Assembly (NCBI GenBank): GCA_017607445.1
Contig: JAEVHH010000003.1
Coordinates: 992,001-1,056,000, forward strand
Direction of reading: 5' to 3'
Source: Histoplasma ohiense
Lineage: Eukaryota; Ascomycota; Eurotiomycetes; Onygenales; Ajellomycetaceae
Length of the DNA stretch: 64,000 bases
Below, one piece after another: positions 12,004-21,959 of this stretch. Made by a program: the position numbers and the translations under genes. Numbering within the stretch: position 1 is the first letter of the stretch; every line of letters starts with the position of its first letter. A model generated the notes under the pieces. That model saw only the letters and a program-made list of their open reading frames with translations. It was not told the DNA's origin and made no database searches.

Positions 12004-14002
12004 ATTGAGGCGTGTTGGCAAACCCATTGAGAGATATCCGTCACTCTATCTAGAGGAACATGTTACGATTTTTTTTTTTTATTCCCCCAACTGTTTTGCA
12101 TGTATTAACCTTTTTTTTTTCTTTTCTTTTTTTGGGTTCTTCGAAGATTTTCTGTGAGGTTTTTTTTATAAGGCGTTGTGAGATTTTGAGACCACGCATT
12201 CGACGCTCCTTGCAAGTTGGATTTTTATTTTTATTTTTATTTTTTTATTTTTTTTGGAGCAAACAACGGATGAATGCAGGGTCGCACAGAACTGTGTTTT
12301 GACGTTTGCGAAGCCAGCACGAGCTATTGAGAATTATAAACCTGATAGTTACTGCATATTTCGACATCCATGCGGCTCCAGCAACCGCATCCAACCGTGT
12401 TCCTGGAGATGTCAAGCCCACGTGGAAATGGAGAACTGACATGGAAGGGAATCAAATTATCAATCAACGAAATGAGTATCACCAATCGTTAAGCCAGATT
12501 GATTTTTATATGAACCAGCACAACCGTCGCTAATTTTTTTTTTTTCTTTTTTTTTTTTTGGCGGGGGGAGGGGGTCTCGATTCCTTGTCTACCCATGCTG
12601 AGGATGTGCAGAGATGAGAAGTAGGAAGAGAATATTGGAAGAAAAAAAAAAGATTTGGAGAAGGACAAAGTCTGAATCCAATGGAGAGGGAAAGAGCCAT
12701 TTATTGCCCTTGATACCTCAACCCCATGTTGAATAAATACTACTAGAAACAACTTCCTAATCTATGTAAAGATATATATATAACTATATATAAAGAATGG
12801 TATTATGGAAGCTATCAGTTATTTTATTCATTGTATCTAATATCTCAAGATATGAAAGTCTAAGTAGAATAGTCAATTACTTAGACTCTTTTGCTTTTTA
12901 TAATATAGTCTATATAATCTGTAGATTGTCATTTCTGTTAAATCTTTTAATCAGTATTTAATTCGTTAATCAATACAATATGCGTTGGAGATCCAAGCCC
13001 AGGTAACCCTGACGCCATGAACTTCAACATCCTCTGCTTCAATCGTAATCCTGGATACGGGGCTGGAAACAGAGCACGCCATCGGAACGCTTGACCCTTG
13101 TGCGAGTACGTAGTATGTATTTGATCGCTCAATACTATTCTCCGCCCTCTTCATCTGTCCAGATATCTCCAGCGGTAATGGTAAATGGGTTTCCAGTTGA
13201 TGGTCATCTTAGAGTACCACCATACCCACCTTTCAAAATTTACACTCCAACAGGTGATACAAAAACTGGACATTGATTTTCCATGCAAATGAAGAAGGAA
13301 TATGTGTGTGTTTTTGACAGAGGATTCAGTTGAAGCAGAGTGCTCAGAAGTCTCTGTCTAACTGAGCTGGTGAGTGAAGACTTTGATCAGCAGAAAGATC
13401 TCAAAGCTTTGTATTGACTATATTCTAGCAACTGTCATAAAGAAGATCAATGGCTCTCCAGCTATGTCAAAGTTTAAAGGGGGAGACATTCAATCACACC
13501 TTGTTTGATATACATACTGTACAAAGCAGATTGGATCCTTGGCTATATGATGGATACTACTGGATTGAAACAAATGCTGATAGTACCCGAAGCCAAAGCT
13601 TTCCTTCAATCAGATAGTAGGGCTCAGATATTGGCTTATTTATTCAGCATCCAAGACAACTTGGGTGAAAGCCAACAAAACTAGCACAGCTGTTGTTGGT
13701 GTCCTTATTGATTTCACATTCTTTCGATTTTTTTGTCCTTTGTGAGACAGGAAAGGCGATGCAATCTGAACCGTTGCGTTGTTATGGAGGTGGTTGCATT
13801 TCTTGACAGCATACTGCTTAATGCAATTTAAGTCCTCACCCCATACCACACCGCAGAAGATTGTGAACTCAACTATAAATTGTTTCGATGATCATCTAAA
13901 GACGACATATAATATCCGTGGTGAGGAAAGCGCTGCTGGTGGAGGTGAAGAAAAAGAAGAAGAAGATGATGATGATGCAACATTTGATGTTATTGATAAG
14001 AG
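12004..14002. other. Gene-free AT-rich region after the chitinase
   Basis: No gene is supported. It contains T-rich tracts just after the chitinase stop (12068-12260), a mixed T run at 12533-12559, and strongly AT-rich sequence at 12760-12960. From 13150 to 13700 the sequence is more balanced but no frame holds a recognisable domain. It may be decayed repeat sequence. Confidence 0.5.
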
Positions 14003-14533
14003 TTAGTCGACCGGCGGCTGAGTTTGGCAGACTCTGCTACGTGACGCCCAGGATGAGAAGATAAGGAGGGAAGGAGTAACAGATATAACAGATGGATGCT
14101 GGCCGGCGTGCGGGCTCTTTGGACCCTCAGTTTTGAACGAATTGGTGGAAGACCAGTGCTTAGAAGCCGCTGGCTGGTAGACCGTCCTGTCCTCGATGTC
14201 CTTGATATACCCCATGGCATTGCTGTGCGCAAGGATGGTGCTAGTATAGGACGTACAAAAGGGCTTTTTTGACGCATATTCAAGAGGATGATCCTGATTT
14301 TTATTGCGGTATTACCACGGCGGAGGCAAGCCCTCTCGTCATCCTCGTCAACTCATGAACAGGATGAGACTAGAGCTTTCTACTTGTTTGTGACATGGAC
14401 AGGAGACTCAGGAAGTCTTGTCTATGCCTTGATTAATGACAAGATAGTGCCCCCCGGCGTACATTGCGGGGCTAATGGTGATGTGAGCGGGAGCCGCGCC
14501 TCCATTTCTATATTCATGGCTTACAGAAATTGA
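14003..14533 (+). pseudogene. Relic of a trypsin-like serine peptidase gene
   Basis: One reading frame gives a continuous protein-like sequence interrupted by three TGA codons at 14042, 14054 and 14270. It reads VDRRLSLADSAT, then ALWTLSFERIGGRPVLRS, then HGIAVRKDGASIGRTKGLF. After the last stop it continues, after a non-conserved part, with FVTWTGDSGSLVYALINDK and PPGVHCGANGDVSG. The GDSGS core resembles the catalytic-serine loop of trypsin-fold peptidases (usually GDSGG), and the IGRTKG segment resembles the GRT-G strand seen before it. No start codon or N-terminal part is visible. TGA can arise from CGA by C-to-T change, which would fit RIP-like decay. The family call is moderate; the broken state is clear if the frame was ever coding. 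Confidence 0.45.
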
Positions 14534-15089
14534 GATTACCCTCGATTGCGATGGGTATTTTTGCGACCTAACTCAATGCTGGCCAGGTATTATTGCAACT
14601 TCTTCAGCCTCTCTCTTCAACCCCAGTCAATCAAACAAGCTACGCTGTACTACCATCGTAACGGTTGCATCTGAAATTTGAGTAGTCAGCAGAATGGAAA
14701 AATGTAACTAACTAACTATCTTAGCAACGTCCCTTTTGTTCACCCCAATATCCGAGCCGGTCAACAGACTGAGGTACTGCGTTTTAAATCACCCGCACCT
14801 GTATTTTACCCATTAATGTAAATTACCAATTGCTAACAAGAAAATGGAGGCCAAAATCTTCTTACCCTTGAAATTACCATGAGTTTTCAAACTGAATGGC
14901 TACAAAAATCTCTATCCTTGTGGCGAGTTGTGATGACCTTGAGTGGCCCTTGGCTATTTATTATTGGGTGGATGCATCCCACTTAAACATTTGTTCCCGG
15001 ACTTAAATTTTTTTTTTTTTTGACCTGCGTCCAGTATGTGATCCCTTCCTGCGTCATATTTTTAGTTTTGATTCGGTTTGGTTTGCTTG

Positions 15090-15123
15090 GGCAAGGCAGG
15101 GCAGGGCAGGGCAGGGCAGGGCA
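15090..15123. repeat. GGGCA/GCAGG pentamer array
   Basis: Six to seven units of a GC-rich pentanucleotide in AT-rich surroundings. Confidence 0.9.
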
Positions 15124-15179
15124 GCTCTTTGGGCTGCATTTTATGTACTGTACATGTAGATAGCTAAATATATGTATTA

Positions 15180-15181
<2 letters not shown>

Positions 15182-15216
<35 letters not shown>

Positions 15217-15230
15217 ACATATATATATAT
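15182..15230. repeat. CA microsatellite followed by AT microsatellite
   Basis: About 17 CA units run into an AT run with only a short interruption. Confidence 0.95.
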
Positions 15231-15335
15231 AAACCTATACATATTTATATATAAGACAGAGGAAATGAGAACCAGAGGAAATGCAAAGCTATAGACTGGA
15301 GAGATAACAATAACAGTAGGAGAACATGTGGAGCG

Positions 15336-15375
15336 ATGAAGGTCAGGGGGCGATGAAGGTCAGGGGGCGATGAAG
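15336..15375. repeat. Short tandem repeat, unit about 17 bp
   Basis: The unit CGATGAAGGTCAGGGGG occurs twice in a row, followed by a third partial copy (CGATGAAG). Confidence 0.85.
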
Positions 15376-15877
15376 TCTAGAGTTTGGAAAGGGGTTATGT
15401 GAGGAAAGAAGGTATGAGGAAGAAGATAGGCAGCAAACAAAACATCTGCTTACCACCACCACCTCCCCCCCCCTCATCCTGTCTATCCCGTTTATTTCTT
15501 TCTTTTCTTAAGAAAAGGTTATAAAAGGGGGTTGGATGCCGGTAAAAGCAAGATACATACATCCAACCCACCAAGACCCAAAATCCAAAATCCCCATGCT
15601 CTAGGTAAATCCTGCCCCGACAAATAATGGACGAAGAGGGAATTCAATCAATCAATTGCACGCGGTCTCACTGCTGTATCGCTTTATTGTCCAGTCCCGT
15701 ACCATGGGAACTAACTCAAATCCCGAGGTAAGTAAGGAAGAAATGGAAAATGAACAAGAAAATAAGAAACAGGAACCAAGAAATCAGGAACCAGGCCAGA
15801 GCCCACCTCTCGAAAATAGAAGACAGATGCTGCGGCCACAAGGTACGAGAACAAACCCAAGCATATCCAGAAAGGAG

Positions 15878-15911
<34 letters not shown>

Positions 15912-15978
15912 AAAGAAAGAAAGAAAGAATAGAAGAAGGGGAGATACAAAGGAACCGAAAAATATAGACGAAAAGTCC

Positions 15979-18231
15979 TCAATCTCGATTCATCTTGTCC
16001 GGCAACGGCATCTTCGGAGAAACCGATCTACCCTTCCAACTCAAACTCCGCTGCAGAATCCCTGGCGACGGCACGCGGGCTGCCGATGTTAACGACGACG
16101 AGGACAACGACGAGCCATTAACACTGAGGGTACTGTCATCGACAGCGCTGCCACCTGGGGGCATATTGCTTCGAAGAGGAGAGCGGAGTGCGGGCGGAGA
16201 CCCCGCGCCAGATGCTTCTGCTGCGGTGGCTACCAGGGACGAAGATGCACCTGTTGTTCCACCGACCCTGGCGCGGATGGAGTGGCGTCCACGATCTTCG
16301 CTGGGGCCGCTGGGGCCCAGGTGGGTATTTTCGTCTGTTGGTATGTTGGTGTCTACGGGGATATATTTCCCATCCTTGTTGGTTGGTGATGTGTTGCGAG
16401 AGAGGCCGAGGCGAGTTGATAGATTAGTGTTGCCGATGTTATTATTTTTATGATGATGATTAGTAGTAGTGGAAGTAGTATTGTTGTTATTGGTGTCATT
16501 ACTGACGAACGGATTGCTGCTGGCGGAGGGTATTATTGACTCCTCCTCGTCTGAGTCCACGTCGGTGGGATTGACGCTCTCGGCAACATCGAGACGGGCT
16601 TCGCGGCGCATTTTCGTGATTTTAATATAGTTGTAAGAGGCAATGGCGCCTATAGTGATGATGAGGCCAGAAACGTTGATTGGGGTCAATGGATCGTGGA
16701 AGACGATGCCGGCGGCGCTGATGGTGATGACTTCTTTGAAGATGCCGCAGATGCTTAGGGTGACAACGGAGGAGCGCTTGAGGAGCGCGAATTCCGAGGC
16801 GATCATGCAAAAAGCCAGGCAGCCAGGGAAGACGAGGATGCCGATACCACGCAAAATTCCATCGGCTGTCAGATTAGAAATACCCTTGATGATAGCCAGG
16901 GGTCCTTCGACGGCAAATGCGAGGGCTGTGAGGCACACGAACATTATCGGGGTGAGGAAGAAGAGCATGGAGAAAGGGTTTGCTGTTGCAGGATGTCGGA
17001 GGAGGAGGATCTGGGTCAGACCCCATCTGAATCCCGAGAAAAATGCAGATGCAATGATGAGGCTGAAGCCGAGGGCGTTGAAGGCTGCCTCTCCTGCAAC
17101 CATCATTACAACCCCTATGGTCATGGTGCCGATGATGAGGATGAGCTTTAGAGAGGGAGTCTCCAGACGGAAGAGAAACGCAAAGAGGAGGACGAATGCA
17201 AGGGAGGACGACTTGCACATGGTTAGGAATGTGAGGGTGATGAATCGGAGAGACATGTTCCCCAATCCAACATCCAGAGACGTGGCAGCGCCACAAGGGA
17301 CCAGTCTTGATAAGTAGAATTGCTTCGACATCAGGGGCTTCGGCTGCTGGCCAACAACGGAGGTGGAAGATAAGGATGCGTCATGCGGTCGTAACGAAGG
17401 GACAAAGTAGAGCACAGTGGAGGATAGGATAAACTGTACAACCATATGTAGGCCTGTGGTGAAGAGGGGAAATTGAAAATTAAGGTGGTTGGATGAGAAC
17501 ATCCATTTATTATACTGCAAAAGCCATGATAGAGTCAGCTCGGGAAGAGAAAAAAACAATTGCGTACATGGAAAATATCAGCGTTGGGGGGTCGTCCATA
17601 CAATTGATATCGACAACGAAAATATATACCATGATCCAATCAATATAGCATTCACGCCTAGTCTTTTGATGACTGCTCTATCCGCCAGCCGGCGGCCATC
17701 CTCAGAGATTTTAACCTCAACGATTCTAGCATCTAGTTCCCGGCGATGTCGTCTGCGTTGTTTCCATCTCTGTCGACGTTCCTTAGCGGTCAACCCAGTT
17801 TCTTCGTCATCATTGAGATCGTCATCTGATGCGAGGAAATCCATTTCCAGCACCTCACTCTCAGCAAAAGATGAGTGGCGGGATCGATCCGATTTGGGGC
17901 CAGTCCCCGTCAGGAGATGGTCCTGTTCCTCCTCCTGTTCCTCGTCTTGTGGGTGGCTGTGGTCTCCTTCAACACGCTGCTCCTCTCCGTCTCTACTCCT
18001 ATTATTCTTGTTTGGAGTGAGGGATTCGTCTTCGCGAGTGCTAAGGGGACCAAGATAGTGAGAAGTAGGTGGCGAGAGTGCTGTACCGCTGTAGATCGAT
18101 ATCGAGGAGGTCCTGCGTCTCAACTTGGAGTCCGGAAGCCCCTCGCCCATTTGATGCAACAGTGGAAGGGCGGTTTCGAATGGCGGGGAGAGGTTATGCT
18201 CAGCTTCAGTCCATTGAGGGAGCGTGTGCAC
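15979..18231 (-). CDS. TPT-family (DUF250) membrane transporter
   Basis: Probable triose-phosphate or nucleotide-sugar type transporter, expected in Golgi or ER membranes; the substrate cannot be told. Two exons on the minus strand, 18231-17602 and 17514-15979, give about 721 residues. The intron (GTATGG donor, GCAG acceptor) joins YIFSLSISI to YNKWMFSSN, restoring the first family motif. The first ~190 residues are hydrophilic and acidic, with GTALSPPTSHYLGPLSTRED and runs of Glu/Gln. About ten hydrophobic segments follow, including LVPCGAATSLDVGLGNMSL and FKEVITISAAGIVFHDPLTP, both typical of the family. The last ~170 residues are a Ser/Thr/Asn-rich tail that ends the protein after KMRREARLDV. 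Both tails are long compared with plant TPTs but usual in fungal members. Confidence 0.9.
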
Positions 18232-19637
18232 TGAGCTGGCCCGAGAGGTTCAGAGGCTCAGTATCAAACACTCCTCTCCGTCAATCGTGGAATGGCGAGA
18301 GAGACTGCTGATACAGGGGAAGCGTTGCTCGCCGCGGAATGTTGGTGGTCTGCAGGCCGTTAACTAGTCGAAATGGCAGCTGAGTCTCAACGTCGAATTG
18401 GGCTTGGCGGTGGTCAGGAGAGTGGAGCAGCAGCTAGCACTAGCCCCTGCTCATGCCACCCACCACAAGACCTGGTCACCTCTGCGGGAGCTGGCCACCG
18501 CTCCGCTGGAACCCATTTTACAATAAACTCATCATTGATCACATTTTTTATGTTTTTAAAATTGGCAGATGATTCAGGGGTCCCTGAGCAATACGCTGAG
18601 GAGGTCATTGAATATAATATCAGGTTGTGTGGTGATTTATAGTCAAATCTTGGAAATGTGGCTGAAATTTTTTGGTAGTTAGGGTTATAGGTTATAACGC
18701 TGGCACGGGTTACAGCGGTGGCCAGCACCCACAAAGGTACGAGCAAGGCCTTTGGGGTGCTGAGAAGTCGCGCGGATAAACAGTTGACGCTGCATGCTGG
18801 AGCTGGTAACATACGGCTGTGTGGTTATAAAAATAAACTTAAGGTTGAACTCCGGATCCTCGAATCTGTGGAAACATCCAGATTTTGGGCTCGTTTCCCA
18901 GCCAGAGTTGTTCAATAACTTGGGCCTGGGTCGAGTCACTTTACATCCATCACCACGGAACTCTTTGATTTGTTGTTAGTACCTTTTGTACGCAGTACCT
19001 TCATCAGCAGAACCTCAGCAACAATGCTCTTATCTGATATCCCGGTCATGGATCTGCCATATGCTGCCCCTGATGCACAGCAGGAATATCGCCCGCTTGT
19101 TTAATGCATGCTTCCTCCAGTGCCCTTGAAGTCCACGTCTTATCTCTTCACCAGAAGGCCGCTCCCGTGCGACGCCCCCGCAAATGAGATCCGTCGTGTG
19201 TCGACATACAAAACGCAGTACCTGTTGACATCAGCTTGCCCTTGCAGCTTGGATCCAAGAAACAATTGAACATAAATAGTATCCTCCGAGGGGTTTATCA
19301 TAAAAGCCAGGTTCGTCATCAACGGGGTATCCGATGGACAACATAGTCTCTCCCAAATGAATAGTTAACTATGGGAAAGGTCACGGAAAAAGACTCTTGA
19401 TATATATCTTATATAATATCACCTTCCAATGCCGGATGTATAGGGAGGTCTGCATCCCTTGGAAATGTAAATCATACCCGTCCTCATTTCACATCAAAAA
19501 AAAGGGGAAAATAGGCCTATCCAACGCGATCCCCAGACATGTGCACAGCTACCTCTTCCCAAGGCCGCGTGTGCTCCTCCCTCTCTCATCTTGCCTAGAC
19601 CCGGTGAATATAGGGAGGCGGTCCTTTCAAGTTCCTT
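18232..19637. other. Gene-free intergenic region
   Basis: About 1.4 kb with no recognised gene. The left part is the promoter side of the TPT transporter and the right part the 3' side of the small protein gene. Small open frames on both strands overlap each other and carry no recognisable features. Confidence 0.5.
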
Positions 19638-20248
19638 TCAGGCAAGCCGCGTCTCCTTATCCTTGACGGGAAACTCCTTTCCTAGAAGCAACACCCATAT
19701 ATGTCAGCAATTGATATATATATATATGATTATGCATAAGCGGCCCATGCCGCACGTACCAGTCTTATTCTTATATTGTTCACGAATAAAGTCCGAGATC
19801 TTCTCGTCCTTAGCCTGCTCTATCGCGCTCTCGTTGTCCTGTGGACCTTGGCCCAGGACGTGTTCCTGGACGAAGTCGATCCCTGTTACAAATCACACCC
19901 ATACATTAGCTAACGATTTGAAACAAACAAAAAGAAAACGACGTGGATCGAGGTGTGGTGGTGCAAGAAGAGAAAGGGGGAAGTAATTGAGAAGATATGA
20001 ATGCTCTGCTAGGAAAGAAGGTGAAGTTAAAATAATAATAAAAAGGTTGCAAAAAATGTACTCAACGTACCCTTATCAAGAATATCTTCATTTTTCTCGC
20101 TTTCCCTACCGCCACCAGCAGCATGGTTGAGCTTGTCGCTAATGCCGGAGAGGAATCCTCCGCTTTCTTTCTTGTGGTCGGTTGAGGACGATTGCTCGTT
20201 CTGGTGGCCGTGGCTGTTGCCGCTGGTTAATTTGTTGACGAAGTCCAT
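19638..20248 (-). CDS. Small conserved-type hydrophilic protein, function unknown
   Basis: Three exons on the minus strand, 20248-20071, 19882-19760 and 19681-19638, give about 114 residues. Every junction is GT-AG and in frame; the intron donors are all GTACGT. The protein starts MDFVNKLTSGNSHGHQNEQ, then has a Ser/Gly/His-rich part, SGISDKLNHAAGGG, an acidic stretch (EKNEDILDK), and an amphipathic second half with GIDFVQEHVLGQGPQDNES, QAKDEKISDFIREQY and TGKEFPVKDKETRLA. There is no signal peptide or membrane segment. I think similar small proteins are widespread in filamentous fungi and often stress-induced, but no function is assigned. A TATA box lies about 110 bases upstream. Confidence 0.8.
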
Positions 20249-21296
20249 TGTTGATTTATTTATTTACTGGATAGGGGGAATTATGATATTCAAAATCGGC
20301 GAGAGTATGGATGTAGAGCGTGTTGGAAGTCCGGGAAAATGTGGGGTTGATTGAGGCTTATATAGCAGGGAGCTTGATCGCGGGGTGAATATCTTGGGAG
20401 GGAAGATGGTGGCGTGGATTCTGCTCTCCTACTTTCATAACGAAAGCTGACACCTACAAGGGCCTGTCAATATACTATAAAGAACTGGACGGAGGCGAAA
20501 TATCGTTCTTTGATTAATCCAATAAAGATTCTGCAACCTGCAGGGAAAAGTTGGCAGAGCGAAACAAACTGGACCGCCGCACTCCATTGTTTTCCCGTCC
20601 AGTTCCAGTCTTCATCCATCTGAACTGCCAGCGCCCCACCACTAGCAACTATCAGAGATCTCCCGTCTTCTTTGGGCCTTCCCAAAAGCCCCAACAGAGG
20701 AATAAATCGCTCCGGAAACCCCTCGTCACTACCCGCTCCGCCAAGCAAATAATCTCTTTTAAACTAACACGTTTCTTCATGGCACATCCCCAGTCCAGCA
20801 ATTCCAAATGGCCAGAAATGGCTGAGGTGATGGCGGGAGCAGGTAGTCTTGAAGTCATGTGGATTAATTCATTCAGTCCTTGCGGGGCGGTGATACCATT
20901 TAACCCAATGATGGATAGTACGGCCGAAGTCAGCCAGCCATCGTGTTCATCGATGGTGCGATGCTATTATTCCCCGCAGTTTAAGCTTGGGAACTTGAAG
21001 TCAATTAAAGGCTCGTTTATTGATATGGCTGTGTGGTAGTGGCAAAATCGCGATAGAGGGCCGGGGGGCATGAGCAATAAATATGTAGCCCATTCATACT
21101 ATCTTTTGTCCGTGGTGTCGAATTGGAGGCGACGAAGTCGTAACGTGCTTGAATTTCGCTGATAAATACTAGCTTGGCTCGAGGATTTATACACTCCAGG
21201 GAACCCCTTCTAATAAGGTTATATAGTAGTAGAGGCACTCATTTTAAGATAGCTTATTAATAATAGCCTCTGGGGGTTAAAAATGTCCAGTAACAA
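20249..21296. other. Intergenic, promoter side of the small protein gene
   Basis: No gene is supported. An open frame of 162 codons at 20551-21039 (+) has no recognisable features and is not called. Near the left end is the TATA box of the small gene. Confidence 0.45.
20357..20364 (-). promoter_or_regulatory. TATA box of the 114-residue protein gene
   Basis: TATATAAG on the minus strand, about 110 bases before the ATG. Runs of C near it on the same strand (for example CACCCCGCG just upstream and CCCCT in the leader) could be stress-response elements. Strong TATA boxes are usual for inducible fungal genes; this is inference from position and sequence only. Confidence 0.5.
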
Positions 21297-21370
21297 GTCT
21301 CTGTGGCGCAATTGGTTAGCGCGTTCGACTGTTAATCGAGAGGTTGGAAGTTCGAGCCTTCCCAGGGACG
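21297..21370 (+). tRNA. tRNA-Asn (GTT)
   Basis: A 74-nt gene, no intron. Acceptor stem GTCTCTG pairs with CAGGGAC, and the discriminator is G. The D arm is GCGC...GCGC, the anticodon loop CTGTTAA gives anticodon GTT, and the T arm is GGAAG-TTCGAGC-CTTCC. A long T run at 21378-21391 can terminate Pol III. The sequence is identical to the copies at 21620-21693 and 50399-50472. Confidence 0.97.
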
Positions 21371-21619
21371 AGTAATGTTTTTTTTTTTTTTGGGCATTCC
21401 TTGTTTTTTTGTCCATTTCTGCAGGAAGGGTTTGAAATATATTTGATTATGGGTTATAGAACCACACACCATAGATTTCGTCCAAAAGTCGCCTCTGGAT
21501 GGTTCTAAGATATATCGGTGAGGGACTAGAACCTCCATAACACCGTACTGTTCTTGCTCGTAGTTATGCGGTGATCTACGCAGTAAAAAAACGAATGCAA
21601 GAAATATATACTCCGTAGT

Positions 21620-21693
21620 CGTCCCTGGGAAGGCTCGAACTTCCAACCTCTCGATTAACAGTCGAACGCGCTAACCAATTGCGCCACAGAGAC
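21620..21693 (-). tRNA. tRNA-Asn (GTT), inverted copy
   Basis: The same 74-nt sequence on the minus strand, convergent with the gene at 21297, with 249 bases between them. On this strand a run of seven T (at 21585-21591) follows and can serve as terminator. The surrounding sequence differs from the other copy, so the repeat is limited to the gene body. Confidence 0.97.
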
Positions 21694-21959
21694 CGGCCAT
21701 GTGGAACTGAAGCTGGACATTAGTTTGCCTATGCGCCAAAGAGTATCTAATCCCATTCAAGAAAGTATTTATCTCGCCGCGCTAGACCAAATATGTCCAG
21801 AATCAAAATAATTTTTTGGTGGAAATATTTATTGTACTCAGACCAAACTCAAAATATCAACTTTATATACATACCAAGGGAATTCTCCAAAATTTTTAGG
21901 GAGCAAGAGGCTGTAATATTCCTTTCTTATCCTTCGCTTTCACAAGGGGAAAGAAAGGC
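21694..21959. other. Short intergenic before Pol5
   Basis: Contains the 5' side of the minus-strand tRNA and the leader of the Pol5 gene. No other feature is seen. Confidence 0.5.

Larger units (their letters stand above)
14534..15978. other. Gene-free region with simple repeats
   Basis: No gene is seen. It holds a GGGCA array (15090-15123), a CA microsatellite followed by TA (15182-15230), a tandem 17-bp repeat (about 15336-15375), a CT-rich strip (about 15450-15510) and a poly-A of about 22 nt (15888-15909). The right end is presumably the 3' UTR of the transporter gene on the minus strand. Confidence 0.5.

Noticed and set aside
16643..17317. 224-codon frame opposite the TPT transporter
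   Set aside because: Antisense shadow of membrane segments; Met- and Arg-rich with no family features.
20551..21039. 162-codon open frame upstream of the tRNA pair
   Set aside because: No family features, and it overlaps the promoter side of the small protein gene; probably chance.
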